A stretch of 64,000 nucleotides of DNA from Drosophila persimilis (Eukaryota > Arthropoda > Insecta > Diptera > Drosophilidae). The position numbers and the translations under genes were made by a program. Under the pieces are notes generated by a model. That model did no database searches and was not told the DNA's origin. It was given only the letters and a program-made list of their open reading frames with translations. The stretch is taken from assembly GCF_003286085.1 (NCBI RefSeq), contig NW_020825312.1:6138001-6202000 (forward strand), in the 5' to 3' direction. Positions 34,160 to 45,476 of this stretch are shown here, piece after piece (positions within the stretch are counted from its first letter, which is position 1; each line of letters begins with the position of its first letter).

Positions 34160-36027
34160 ACAACTGAGACATGTTCATATAGTAGGCTGTGGAATCGAAC
34201 AAAAGCATAGACAAAATTTGGTAGGGAAAATATTTTGGGAAATATTCATTCGGTCCCCAGGCCTGGACTGGGGATCATCAAAATTTCCAGTGTTCTGTTT
34301 TCTGTTCTGTTTAGTGAAAAAAATTAAATCAAACAAATTTTAAAAAAGTGAAAAATAATTTCCGGACTATTAAAAAAAAAAATAATCAAACAAAAATAAA
34401 CTAAATTACACTAAAAATGATTCTCAAAATAAGTACGCGGAAAAAGCAAAAACTCAGCCGAGGCTCTTCAACGATTTTAATCTTTCGGTTTTCTCCTGCC
34501 TCCCCTGTAGGATACAGGATCCGCTGATCCTTGTTTCTGTACAGGCCTGTTCCACAGATGGATGAAAGGAGAGGAAGATACCTCCAGGCACCCACACCCA
34601 CACCACCACACCGCACGCACACATTCGCAATCGAACTCGAACTCGTCAACGCTTTTGCACAACTATACTATTGCAGGATGGAACCGGCCGAAGGCACAGG
34701 GGATGGCATCCTGGACAAGAGCTTCATTGGGCAGATAAACCAAGAAGCGAACTATAAGCAGCCTCTACCTTGGTGTGAGTCGGGACCTAATTAGGATTTG
34801 AATTGGATTGAATTAATCCTCTACTTTTCCATTTACAGATTGAAGGCTCTGCTGTCGATGCCATCGGCACAGGATCCGCTGATCCTTGTTTCTGTACAGA
34901 CCTGTTCCACAGATGGATGAAAGGAGAGGAAGATACCTCCAGGCACCCACACCCACACCCACACCACCACACCGCACGCACACATTCGCAATCGAACTCG
35001 AACTCGTCAACGCTTTTGCACAACTATACTATTGCAGGATGGAACCGGCCGAAGGCACAGGGGATGGCATCCTGGACAAGAGCTTCATTGGGCAGATAAA
35101 CCAAGAAGCGAACTATAAGCAGCCTCTACCTTGGTGTGAGTCGGGACCTAATTAGGATTTGAATTGGATTGAATTAATCCTTCTCTACTTTTCCATTTAC
35201 AGATTGAAGGCTCTGCTGTCGATGGCATCGGCACAGGATCCGCTGATCCGTGTTTCTGTACAGGCCTGTTCCACAGATGGATGAAAGGAGAGGAAGATAC
35301 CTCCAGGCACCCACACCCACACCACCACACCGCACGCACACATTCGCAATCGAACCCGTCATCGCTTTTGCACAACTATACTATTGCAGGATGGAACCGG
35401 CCGAAGGCACAGGGGATGGCATCCTGGACAAGAGCTTCATTGGGCAGATAAACCAAGAAGCGAACTATAAGCAGCCTCTACCTTGGTGTGAGTCGGGACC
35501 TAATTAGGATTTGAATTGGATTGAATTAATCCTTCTCTACTTTTCCATTTACAGATTGAAGGCTCTGCTGTCGATGCCATCGGCACTCGACACTGTGGGC
35601 TCTGGTCTCGGCTCTGAATATCGTGGATCACATTAAGAAACAACAACAAATGAACAGGGATTATTGCCAGCACAGAACACCAATCGACACATTTTATCGA
35701 CTTTGTTTATAGCAAATGGTTAAGATCATTAAAAATTTGATTTAATTAACCATCCATCGATTGTTTTCTTTGATTGTGATTCGTGTGATTCTCCTTTGTG
35801 GCAGGGCACAAGAGCATTTGCCGCCTGCAGATTCCTCTGGAGGCTGGAAACTGGAAGCTCTGTGAAGGCCGTCGCCGCAGATCTCATTGCCTCCACGATT
35901 CCCTCCTGCATTCCTCTCGCTGCAAAAATCTCTGCAAATCACATTCCTTTCGGGAGCTAAACAAATTTCAATAAAATGAATTTCAAGTGGCAGACAGACA
36001 GACTTTTCCATGCCTGCTGCCTGCTGC
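34160..36027 (+). repeat. segment X, copy 2
   Basis: Same structure as X copy 1 but with three internal repeat copies. The leader ATG is at 34417 with a 36-codon frame ending TGA at 34525-34527 (copy 1 has an earlier TAA because of one substitution). Terminal AATAAA is at 35970-35975. It shares with X copy 3 variants absent from copy 1, such as GAGACATG in place of GAGATACATATATG at the left end and AAACAACAACAAATG near 35640. Confidence 0.7.
34517..35585 (+). repeat. three-copy exon/intron-like repeat array (X copy 2)
   Basis: Copies start at 34517, 34872 and 35236. ATGs of the 33-codon frame are at 34678, 35039 and 35391. The donor GTGAGT and acceptor TTTACAG are kept in every copy. The last copy has lost the second AACTCG unit upstream (CGAACCCGTCATCG form). 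Confidence 0.75.
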
Positions 36028-39000
36028 TTTGATAAAAATTTCTCAGGGTTTACTGAGTTACAATATGATAAAAATCTAGATATGAGGGGCATTTCACTCA
36101 AACTCTGGAAGGCGATGGAAATTGCAATGCTATAATCGTATTCGTATTCCAATATTCCTCAGAGCTCGAAACATAATCTCATGTTTATCGTCTATCATGC
36201 GGTAGTGTTTTCTCATCTTTCAATTCATCTGAATTCGCTCATTTGTTCGATTGTGAGAAGTATTCCTCTGATGAACGAACCCATCCACTGGCCAGTGGGC
36301 CTTGCATTTCGGTTCGTTCCCCAAGAGTGCCATCCCATCCCCCTGCCTCTTTCCACATCAATCCCTTAGTAGTCTCAACATCCGTCGTTTGATTGTGTAG
36401 CTACTTGGGCAGTGGTTTCCTCGATCTTCTTCCTTTGCCGCATGCCTGACAAACTACAGAACTGACATTAGCAGGATCCTAATGTGTGCAAATTATGAGG
36501 CAGTCATAATCTCATCCTCATGCTCGCCCTGTGCGTTCGGATTCTGGTCATAATGTTAAAAATAAATTTCCGCTTACACGGTCATCCCACATCCTACATC
36601 CATATTCCTGTTGAGCGGAAATTGATGTTTGGCCACAGACGACACAGGCAGTGGCAGGAAGGCAGAAGGAGGAGTGGGAGCAGGAGGTCATTGTGCGCCA
36701 AAAACATTTTTAATTGAAACTCATAAATAAGGACCTCCTCTATTGAGGAGGACTCCGAGAGGCAGAAGGGGGAGGCACCAGAAGGGGCTGCTTGGATAAC
36801 CATTTTTAATGAATTTGAACTTGAAACCGAATGCAATGCAGCAGATAGCTGCTGCTGCTGATGCTGCCTCCCTTTTGTTGCACAAAAGCTGGTTGCCACA
36901 GAAACCTCCGCTCCGCGCCGCGCCGCTCCGTGCAGTGCCGTGCAGTACCGTGTTCTCCGTCTCAAAGCGATGGGAAAGGCAAGGCAGATTGATAATGGCG
37001 GTTGCCTGTGCGCTAGCCAGTGGCAGGAGTAGGGGTTCGGGGTGGGGGCATGGGGCAGGCTGCCACTGGGGGACTTGTTAGGGTTCGTTGGTTCTTCGCT
37101 GGAGCTATTCTTGTGTTGTGTGTGCTTAACCCCCCCCACCCATGCACCCCTCCCCCATCCTCGTTTGAACGAGTGTTTTGCCGTTTAAATATTTGCCTTT
37201 GATTATCCACATACGATATAAGCAAACACATACTTCATGCACCATACATCCCATGTAGTCGTACCATTTATACATATCTGTGGATACATATATCCATAGA
37301 TACTCGTACTCGTACTCGTATCTCCTCATGCACGATTGCCCGGCACCAATCAGTGTGGGGTGAGGGGCAACAGAGGGTAACAGAGTAACAGGGTGAAGGG
37401 GCAACAGGGGCAATAGGGTGTGCGGCAAATAATGAAAAACTGTTCGACTCTCTGTCTCTGGAATGTCGTCTGCTGAATTTTGTTGCCGCAGCAACGAGAT
37501 TTTTATGCCAACTTTAATGAAAAAAATACAAAAACAAATACAAATACAACTACAAATAAATGAAAGGAGGTATCCTTATGGAGATGTACGCGTGAGAAGG
37601 GGGGCCAGACAGACACAGACATAGAACAGCGAGAGAGAGCAGAGAGTTGATGAGATGAGCAAATGTCTGCCTAAAGACTAATGCTGATGTAGAACAACAG
37701 CACCTCCTCCTTGGACTCCTTTCACTCCTTCTAATCCTTCTGCTGCTACTGCTGTCTCCTGTGGGATGGATAGGATATCGCTCACTTCTGAAAATATACC
37801 TATAAATATACAATGCCACCTCCATCCTGTACCTGCACTAAGCATCAGCCTTGGATTTGGCAACTTTCCTAAACGAATTTAGGCCATAAAAGTGACAGTT
37901 CTCCGCCTTCCGTCATTCGAAAGTTGGCGCTTGCCTCAGTCACATCTAAGCGATCGCAATCCCTGTGTACTATCTGTGGACTACAGGGTATCATTGCAGA
38001 ACAGACCCGTCAGCCCCAGCCCGCATTCTCCATCCTGCCTTCCAGCCAAACAAAGCGGCGTATGAGTGATATCTAAGCTGCGGCTCCTCCTCAGCCTCCC
38101 CTCTGCCTCTGGCGTTTCATTCGGAGTTTCAGAGAGAACGCGGGGTGGCGGTGGCAGAGGTCCTAAGTTATTGAAATATACAAAAACCATGCAACACGCA
38201 CACACACACACATACACATACAAATAGAGGACACAGAGCCTTTGTGTGCGGCGGAGTTTTGCTCACTTTTCTTCCTACTTTCAGTTTTTATACCCGATAC
38301 TCAAAATGAGTATTGGGGTATATTAGATTTATGGTAAAAGTGGATGTGTGTAACGTCCAGAAGGAATCGTTTCCGACCCCATAAAGTATATATATTCTTG
38401 ATCAGCACCAATAGCCGAGTCGATTGAGCCATGTCTGTCTGTCCGTATGTCCGTCCGTCCGTCTGTCCGTCTGATCGTCTGTCCGTCCCCTTCAGCGCCT
38501 AGTGCTCAAAGACTATAAGAGCTAGAGCAACGATGTTTTGGATCCAGACTTCTGTGATATGTCACTGCTACAAGAATAATTCAAAACTTTGCCCCGCCCA
38601 CTTCCGCCACCACAAAGGGAGAAAATCTGTGGCATCCACAAGAGAAAACTAAAAACGCAGAATCGTAGAAGATGACTATATCTTCTAGAGTGCAAAATCT
38701 GAACCAGATCGTATAATTATTATAGCCAGAATCAAGAAAACAATTTCATTCTTTCTCGCTCTGTCTTTCTCTAACACACAGGTTTCATGGTCGGTTTCGC
38801 CAATTGCAAAATATGAGTTCAAGGATCTCAGAACCCATAAGAGCTAGAGCAACCAAATTTGGTATCCACACTCCTTTGATATCGGACCTTGACCGTTTTG
38901 TGTCAAAGTTTCGCCACACCCCCTTCCGCCCCCGCAAAGGACGAAAATCTGGGGCATCCACAAATCTCAGAGACTATTAGGGCTAGAGTAACCAAATTTG

Positions 39001-40647
39001 GTACACACACACCTTTAAGATGTCACTATAAAACGTATATCTTAAAATTTCGCCCCACCCCCTTCCGCCCCACAAAGAACGAAAATCTGTTGCATCCACA
39101 ATATTGCAGATTCGAGAAAACTAAAAACGCAGAATCATAGATAATGACCATATCTATCAGATTGCTGAATTTGGATCAGATTGGATAATTTTTATAGCCG
39201 AAAAGAAAAAAAAACAATTTTCAGTGGCTACGCAGCGCCCGACGTCACGCTCAGACTGATTTTCTGTCTCTCTCGCACGCACTCTTTGTCGTTTCGTTTA
39301 ATATTAGCGCCGTCTGCCGGAGGAGAGCCATACTGACTTAGTATCGGGTATAACTGTAGAGTTGCGGTGTCCGCAGCAACTCACAACGTTCCCCCTCGTT
39401 TGTTATTTTTTGCTGAGTTATCGCTGAATATTACTCCATGGAGAGTAATACTAGCAGCAACAACAACTGTAAAAGGCAGCCCCCCCCCCCCCCCCCCCCC
39501 CCCCCCCTCAGTCCCCTCTCTCTCTCTCTCTGGAGACCCTTCCCCTCTGGCCAAGTAAACACTTCAGGAGACCCAGACTCAACAGCGTTCCACATATCGC
39601 AAAAATGTCGCGTCGCATCGCCCGCTTCTCGTTTTCCATTTATATGGGAGTTTTTTGCCAAAACGAAAAAATAGCAACAACAATGGCGCAGCCATGCACA
39701 CACACGCACAGGCACACACACACATGCTAAGAGCGAAAGCCATTATGGCATCATCACATGGCTATGGACACGCGTCTCTCGTCGGCATGAGGAGGGGTAT
39801 CCGTATGCCTCCCAAGCCTCCAAAGCCTCCCAAGCCTGCTGTTTACGCAAAACAAAAGTCAAAAGATAAAATTACATTAATTATTGTGCGGGGGAAAGAG
39901 AGAGAAACGCTAGAGATGGTATCGTGTATCCGAATTATCGCGACGCAGGATACCATACCAATGGAATATTGGCATTCCTAACAGAGACAATCCAACACGA
40001 TTCTATCACGATTGATCCTTTACCCCTTTGGAGGTTGGCATGCAACGACTGCATCTTTCAAAAGGCGGTGCAACTACTGCCCCATCAAGTGGCCCGTGTG
40101 ACAACAGCAGAAGGCTGAGCGCTTGAGACGAGAGTTCTCCCACACGATTGCATTTTTTGTAATCTTTAAAGAGTGGATCGGAATCAGTTCTTCGATAATC
40201 GGTATTTAATCTGTCAGATATCGTGCCCTTCAAACACACATCGTGCCATGTCGTGCCATGTCGTGCTGTGCCGTGTCGCCTCGTGACTCCACCTCTAATA
40301 CTCATATGCATATGCACCCCAGTGCGAAAGAGAAAGCCTGAGAGTAGAGAGCCCTTCGGACAGAGACAGTGCGAAACTAACAGCGAGAGGGAGACGCTGG
40401 ACCATTTGGACATCAGAGAGTACTCCTATTTCAGTAGAAAGAGGTAAGAGGTAAGAGGTAGGAGAGGCCAGGGGCAGGATTCCACCATGGAATCGAGAGG
40501 GCACTAGGGTTACTCGCAGAAACGGCAACAGTCGGGAGTATTTAACTAACCGCATTCTGTGGAGCCTTCAACAATTTCCAGCGATTAGCACTAATCTTTT
40601 ATCGATTCGATTCGATTCGCTTCGCCAACTTCGATCTCCAACTGCGA
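36028..40647. repeat. segment Y, copy 2
   Basis: Near-identical duplicate of 29545-34159, about 6483-6487 bases further on. It carries the second Helitron-like element and a longer poly-C tract (about 39481-39507). No exon is supported. Confidence 0.8.
38289..39405 (+). mobile_element. SGM/ISY/DINE-1-like Helitron, copy 2
   Basis: Copy of the element at 31806, duplicated as part of Y, not inserted independently: the flanks are identical too. TATACCCGATACT starts at 38289 and AGTATCGGGTATA ends at 39352, followed by the same GC hairpin. Confidence 0.7.
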
Positions 40648-42530
40648 CAACTGAGACATGTTCATATAGTAGGCTGTGGAATCGAACAAAAGCATAGACA
40701 AAATTTGGTAGGGAAAATATTTTGGGAAATATTCATTCGGTCCCCAGGCCTGGACTGGGGAGCATCAAAATTTCCAGTGTTCTGTTTTCTGTTCTGTTTA
40801 GTGAAAAAAATTAAATCAAACAAATTTTAAAAAAGTGAAAAATAATTTCCGGACTATTAAAAAAAAAAATAATCAAACAAAAATAAACTAAATTACACTA
40901 AAAATGATTCTCAAAATAAGTACGCGGAAAAAGCAAAAACTCAGCCGAGGCTCTTCAACGATTTTAATCTTTCGGTTTTCTCCTGCCTCCCCTGTAGGAT
41001 ACAGGATCCGCTGATCCTTGTTTCTGTACAGGCCTGTTCCACAGATGGATGAAAGGAGAGGAAGATACCTCCAGGCACCCACACCCACACCACCACACCA
41101 CCACACCGCACGCACACATTCGCAATCGAACTCGAACTCGAACTCGTCGCTTTTGCACAACTATACTATTGCAGGATGGAACCGGCCGAAGGCACAGGGG
41201 ATTGCATCCTGGACAAGAGCTTCATTGGGCAGATAAACCAAGAAGCGAACTATAAGCAGCCTCTACCTTGGTGTGAGTCGGGACCCAATTAGGATTTGAA
41301 TTGGATTGAATTAATCCTTCTCTACTTTTCCATTTACAGATTGAAGGCTCTGCTGTCGATGGCATCGGCACAGGATCCGCTGATCCTTGTTTCTGTACAG
41401 GCCTCTTCCACAGATGGATGAAAGGAGAGGAAGATACCTCCAGGCACCCACACCCACACCACCACACCACCACACCGCACGCACACATTCGCAATCGAAC
41501 CCGTCATCGCTTTTGCACAACTATACTATTGCAGGATGGAACCGGCCGAAGGCACAGGGGATGGCATCCTGGACAAGAGCTTCATTGGGCAGATAAACCA
41601 AGAAGCGAACTATAAGCAGCCTCTACCTTGGTGTGAGTCGGGACCTAATTAGGATTTGAATTGGATTGAATTAATCCTTCTCTACTTTTCCATTTACAGA
41701 TTGAAGGCTCTGCTGTCGATGGCATCGGCACAGGATCCGCTGATCCGTGTTTCTGTACAGGCCTGTTCCACAGATGGATGAAAGGAGAGGAAGATACCTC
41801 CAGGCACCCACACCCACACCCACACCACCACACCGCACGCACACATTCGCAATCGAACCCGTCATCGCTTTTGCACAACTATACTATTGCAGGATGGAAC
41901 CGGCCGAAGGCACAGGGGATGGCATCCTGGACAAGAGCTTCATTGGGCAGATAAACCAAGAAGCGAACTATAAGCAGCCTCTACCTTGGTGTGAGTCGGG
42001 ACCTAATTAGGATTTGAATTGGATTGAATTAATCCTTCTCTACTTTTCCATTTACAGATTGAAGGCTCTGCTGTCGATGCCATCGGCACTCGACACTGTG
42101 GGCTCTGGTCTCGGCTCTGAATATCGTGGATCACATTAAGAAACAACAACAAATGAACAGGGATTATTGCCAGCACAGAACACCAATCGACACATTTTAT
42201 CGACTTTGTTTATAGCAAATGGTTAAGATCATTAAAAATTTGATTTAATTAACCATCCATCGATTGTTTTCTTTGATTGTGATTCGTGTGATTCTCCTTT
42301 GTGGCAGGGCACAAGAGCATTTGCCGCCTGCAGATTCCTCTGGAGGCTGGAAACTGGAAGCTCTGTGAAGGCCGTCGCCGCAGATCTCATTGCCTCCACG
42401 ATTCCCTCCTGCATTCCTCTCGCTGCAAAAATCTCTGCAAATCACATTCCTTTCGGGAGCTAAACAAATTTCAATAAAATGAATTTCAAGTGGCAGACAG
42501 ACAGACTTTTCCATGCCTGCTGCCTGCTGC
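40648..42530 (+). repeat. segment X, copy 3
   Basis: Third X, ending at 42530 where homology stops abruptly inside CTGCTGC and the unique intron resumes. ATG at 40904 (36 codons, TGA at 41012-41014), three repeat copies, terminal AATAAA at 42473-42478. Homology therefore ends only 52 bases past the poly(A) signal. Confidence 0.7.
41004..42089 (+). repeat. three-copy exon/intron-like repeat array (X copy 3)
   Basis: Copies start at 41004, 41373 and 41733; ATGs of the 33-codon frame are at 41175, 41535 and 41894. The first copy carries the GATTGC (Cys) variant also seen in the fourth copy of X copy 1, and one CCCAATTAG in place of CCTAATTAG inside the intron-like part. These shared variants show shuffling between arrays by unequal exchange or conversion. 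Confidence 0.75.
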
Positions 42531-43725
42531 CGCCTGCCTTCACTTTTTTATGTGCCTCATGCGGCGCTGCTTTCATTTTCATTTTCGTTTTTAGTGGCAA
42601 TATGCAAAAGGAGAACAAAACACCAAATATTTTCATATGGGCCATAAAAAACACAAAACACACACAGACAAAAAGGAGAACCCAAAACGAATGAAATGGC
42701 GGCTTGGGTGCAGATTCTTTGGGGGGCAGCATCGTCGGGTATTTGATTTGTGGCACGGCCCGCATTTGCTGCAGCCTGAGGTTATCCCCTCCCTCTTTCC
42801 CTCCTTGCCACCTTCCCTCGCTGCTTCTCTTTCGTTTTCTCTCCTTCATTCTCTCTCCTAATGTTTTCCCATATCTGTGGCCATTTTTTATGGCCAGGCA
42901 TCAGGTCCCGCCGCAGGGCTCCGCTCCGTTTGTTGGCTGTTTGCTGTTTGCTGTCGATGGCCGATGGTCTGTGTCTGTGTGTGTGTGTGTATGTGTGTTC
43001 CTCGTATTTCTGTTTCGCTCTTTTGTTTTTTGCAATATTTAGCCAATAGTCCGTGCATTGTTTGAGCAACGCTTTGTTTGTCCTGCCACTGGCACTGCTC
43101 CTGTCGTTGCGCGTAAGCCAGCCAAAGATGGAAGCCGTCAAGCATGGAAGCACGCCTGCACGACTGAAGGAATACCCTGGAGTGCAAGGACACTCGATTG
43201 GCATTGGGATATATAGCACATCATGTGTATATCTAGTGAAATGAAGCTCCCACACATATCGGTGGAGTGTCTAGGATAAATCTAAGCGGAAGGACAGGCA
43301 TTTGATCTACATTACCAATGGCAATCTTAAGAATAACTTAATCTACGTGTACAACGATCCCAGGAGTCCCGGAGTTCTCTGGCGTAGTACTGGCAGTGGC
43401 GAAGGAGAGGGCGATGCCTTCTCATTAACGCATTTTCATTGCCGATACGCCTCCTTGATGAGCCTCCCTCCTGGATCTGTATCTGTATCTGAATATGGAT
43501 CTGTCGCTGAATTGTGGACCGTGGATGGTGGATGCTGCTGGAGCGTGCAGTTTATCAATTAGCTGTCCAGAGCAGCAGTTAATTGCCATCCCATTCCACG
43601 GGCAACTGGTCGGTCCTCCCCACTTAATGATGAAGGTTGAAGGATGCGAATGGCATGAAGGTTGTGGCTGTGGCTGTGGCTGTGGCTGTGTGGATGGGAC
43701 TGTTGTGCTGTGATGGTGGACTTAC

Positions 43726-43863
43726 AAACTCCGTTTGCTGGGGACTGGGGACTATCCAGTGCTCGGGATTCGTTGGTATCGCCTCCGCCAGGCACGGATC
43801 GAAGCTGGACGGTCGTTTTTTAACAAAGTCTACGGGCAGGCTGTAATCATCACAGATGGCAAT
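43726..43863 (-). CDS. EGFRAP: SH2 adaptor gene, 46-codon exon
   Basis: Strong acceptor (TTTTTTTATCTTTTGCAG, ends 43864) and donor GTAAGT (43725) delimit exactly 46 codons in phase 0/0. The sequence reads IAICDDYSLPVDFVKKRPSS, FDPCLAEAIPTNPEHWIVP, then SPQQTEF. It joins in frame to LPFGEAQQ at 26998 and, upstream, to the PHD exon ending at 45160. No domain is recognised. Good splice signals and three consecutive phase matches are the evidence. Confidence 0.7.
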
Positions 43864-45159
43864 CTGCAAAAGATAAAAAAACGGAATAGATGCATGAGTC
43901 GGAGGAGTCAGTGGGAGGAAGAGAGAGGGAGGGGCTCGCATGAGTATGCTAAAAATAAATGTTACATAAAACGCATGCCTCACATTGAAGCATGAAGCAT
44001 TGAGGGAAACAATAACCAGCGCCACAAATTGCACGACACGTGCAGCGCAACACAAGTGTGTGCCGTGCCCCATGCCCCTGCTGCATGCCCCCCTGCTACA
44101 CTCCCCTGCCCCTGCCCCTGCCACGGCCACAGCCTCAGCAGTGTGCCACAGATGCAGAGTGCTTCAGAGTCTGCTTCTTGCGTCTTGAGTGTTGAGCCAG
44201 CGAATGTCTGCGTCATCAAAAGTGCACAACAATGGCTAAATTACAGTTACAATTAAAAATGGCGACGATGCCTTTTCCGCTCCTTGCGTCTCGCTTTTGT
44301 TAGGGCTTCCCCCCGCCCCTGCCACTGCCACTGCCCCTGCTCCATTCCCCTGCTGCTAACATCAGATGTAAATGTGGAATGGAAAGCCGCCGATGGATGG
44401 ATGGCAAAGCAAAGGAATCCTCGAGTATTGCAATTATCGTTAAGTGGGAAAACAAAGGGGCACGGGAGATACAAGAGGGACGCACAGACGGGGACGGGGG
44501 GCCAGCAACTCCAGATGGCTTAAAGATTAAAGCCGCCAACGAATGCCCAACGGATTGGTCTCTACTTTCGAGCCACATTTTAGTTTCATTCACATTTCAG
44601 TGGGAAGAAGGCGCTCGTACAAGTACAGCTGCCATCGATGCAACGGCTAGAGATCGCTTTACAACACTGAAAATTGCTTCGATTGACAGCTGCAAAGCCT
44701 TGCAACGAATTTATTTGTGCATTTTTTGGCGTAATTTCACTTCGAGTTCGCGGAACTAAGAAGCATCGAAAGCAAGTACAGTTGCCACCCAAATGAATAG
44801 TCGCAGGTTGCGGGACTGCTGGCAGGAGCCCTGCCAAGTTGAGGGCATGGAAAATGTTAACTGAGTGAGAGCAAAACTAAGTTATGACTCATGCAGCTGG
44901 CACTTGGGTTACAGTCAAAGGCAAAGGCGCCTCAAGGTCACCGGGAAGCAGCAGCCGAGGCAGAAGCAACCACTCAGACGACAACCACTCGACAAATTCA
45001 ATCAGAGCCCAAAGAGATATCCTCTATCTGGTGTAAATCCCAAATCCCAGGACCCAGAGGCAGACAGGCAGACAGGCAGGAGGCAGCAGCCAAGAGACAC
45101 CTGCCACAGCCCCGCCTTGGCCGCCCTGTTAAATGTCAAGCTTCAGTTTCGAGTCGTAC
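43864..45159 (-). other. EGFRAP: intron of the SH2 adaptor gene (about 1.3 kb)
   Basis: Bounded by a GTACGA donor at 45159 and the TTTTGCAG acceptor ending at 43864. Contains CCCCTG-type runs (44091-44118 and 44313-44340). No further exon is supported. Confidence 0.55.
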
Positions 45160-45476
45160 CTCGAAGTACAATTGCAGGCGATAAAGCTGACGACAATTGC
45201 GGCAATACCATTCCCATCCAGGAGCCGTGTGGCACGAACCGCAGCCAGGGTTTAGCCGCAGCCCACGCGCTACGGCAGTGGCGTCCCCGGGGACGTCGAC
45301 ACATCTGCGGTGGAATCGCTGGGCACAAGGGCCGAAGCACACCACGGAGGCCGCCTCCTCGCCGACATTAAAATCAATCCAGCAGCGACGACAGAACATG
45401 TTGCTAATAATTTCCACGGCTGTCTGCGTGGCTGCCTCTTGCCTCTTGCCGCGCACAGGACTTTGCGAACAGGACA
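45160..45476 (-). CDS. EGFRAP: PHD-type zinc finger exon, probably the SH2 adaptor N-terminus
   Basis: The frame encodes FCRRCWIDFNVGEE, VVCFGPCAQRFHRRCVDVPG, an extra CGSC, and WEWYCRNC. This fits a C4HC3 PHD finger: C-x2-C, 14 residues, C-x3-C, x4-H-x2-C, and the closing W-x-C-x2-C. The exon would end at GAG|GTACGA (45160, phase 0), giving RQLYRLQLYFE joined to IAICDDY. Without splicing it ends eight codons later at TGA (45138-45136). The 5' boundary is unsure: a TAA lies in frame at 45480-45478, so either an acceptor follows (TTTTCCTAAG|TGTCC at 45476, or CGCAAAG|TCC) or translation starts at the ATG of MFCRRC (45407-45405). It could instead be a separate small gene. Confidence 0.6.

Larger units (their letters stand above)
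26999..43725 (-). other. EGFRAP: 16.7-kb intron of the SH2 adaptor gene holding the X-Y array
   Basis: Runs from the GTAAGT donor at 43725 to the CCGACAG acceptor ending at 26999; flanking exons are phase 0/0. Without the amplified X and Y segments it would be roughly 3-4 kb. Positions 27000-27316 and 42531-43725 are single-copy intron sequence in which I see no other feature apart from simple repeats. Confidence 0.7.

Noticed and set aside
38289-39352. Two separate Helitron insertions in the intron
   Set aside because: Flanking Y sequence is identical on both sides, so the second copy came from the segmental duplication.
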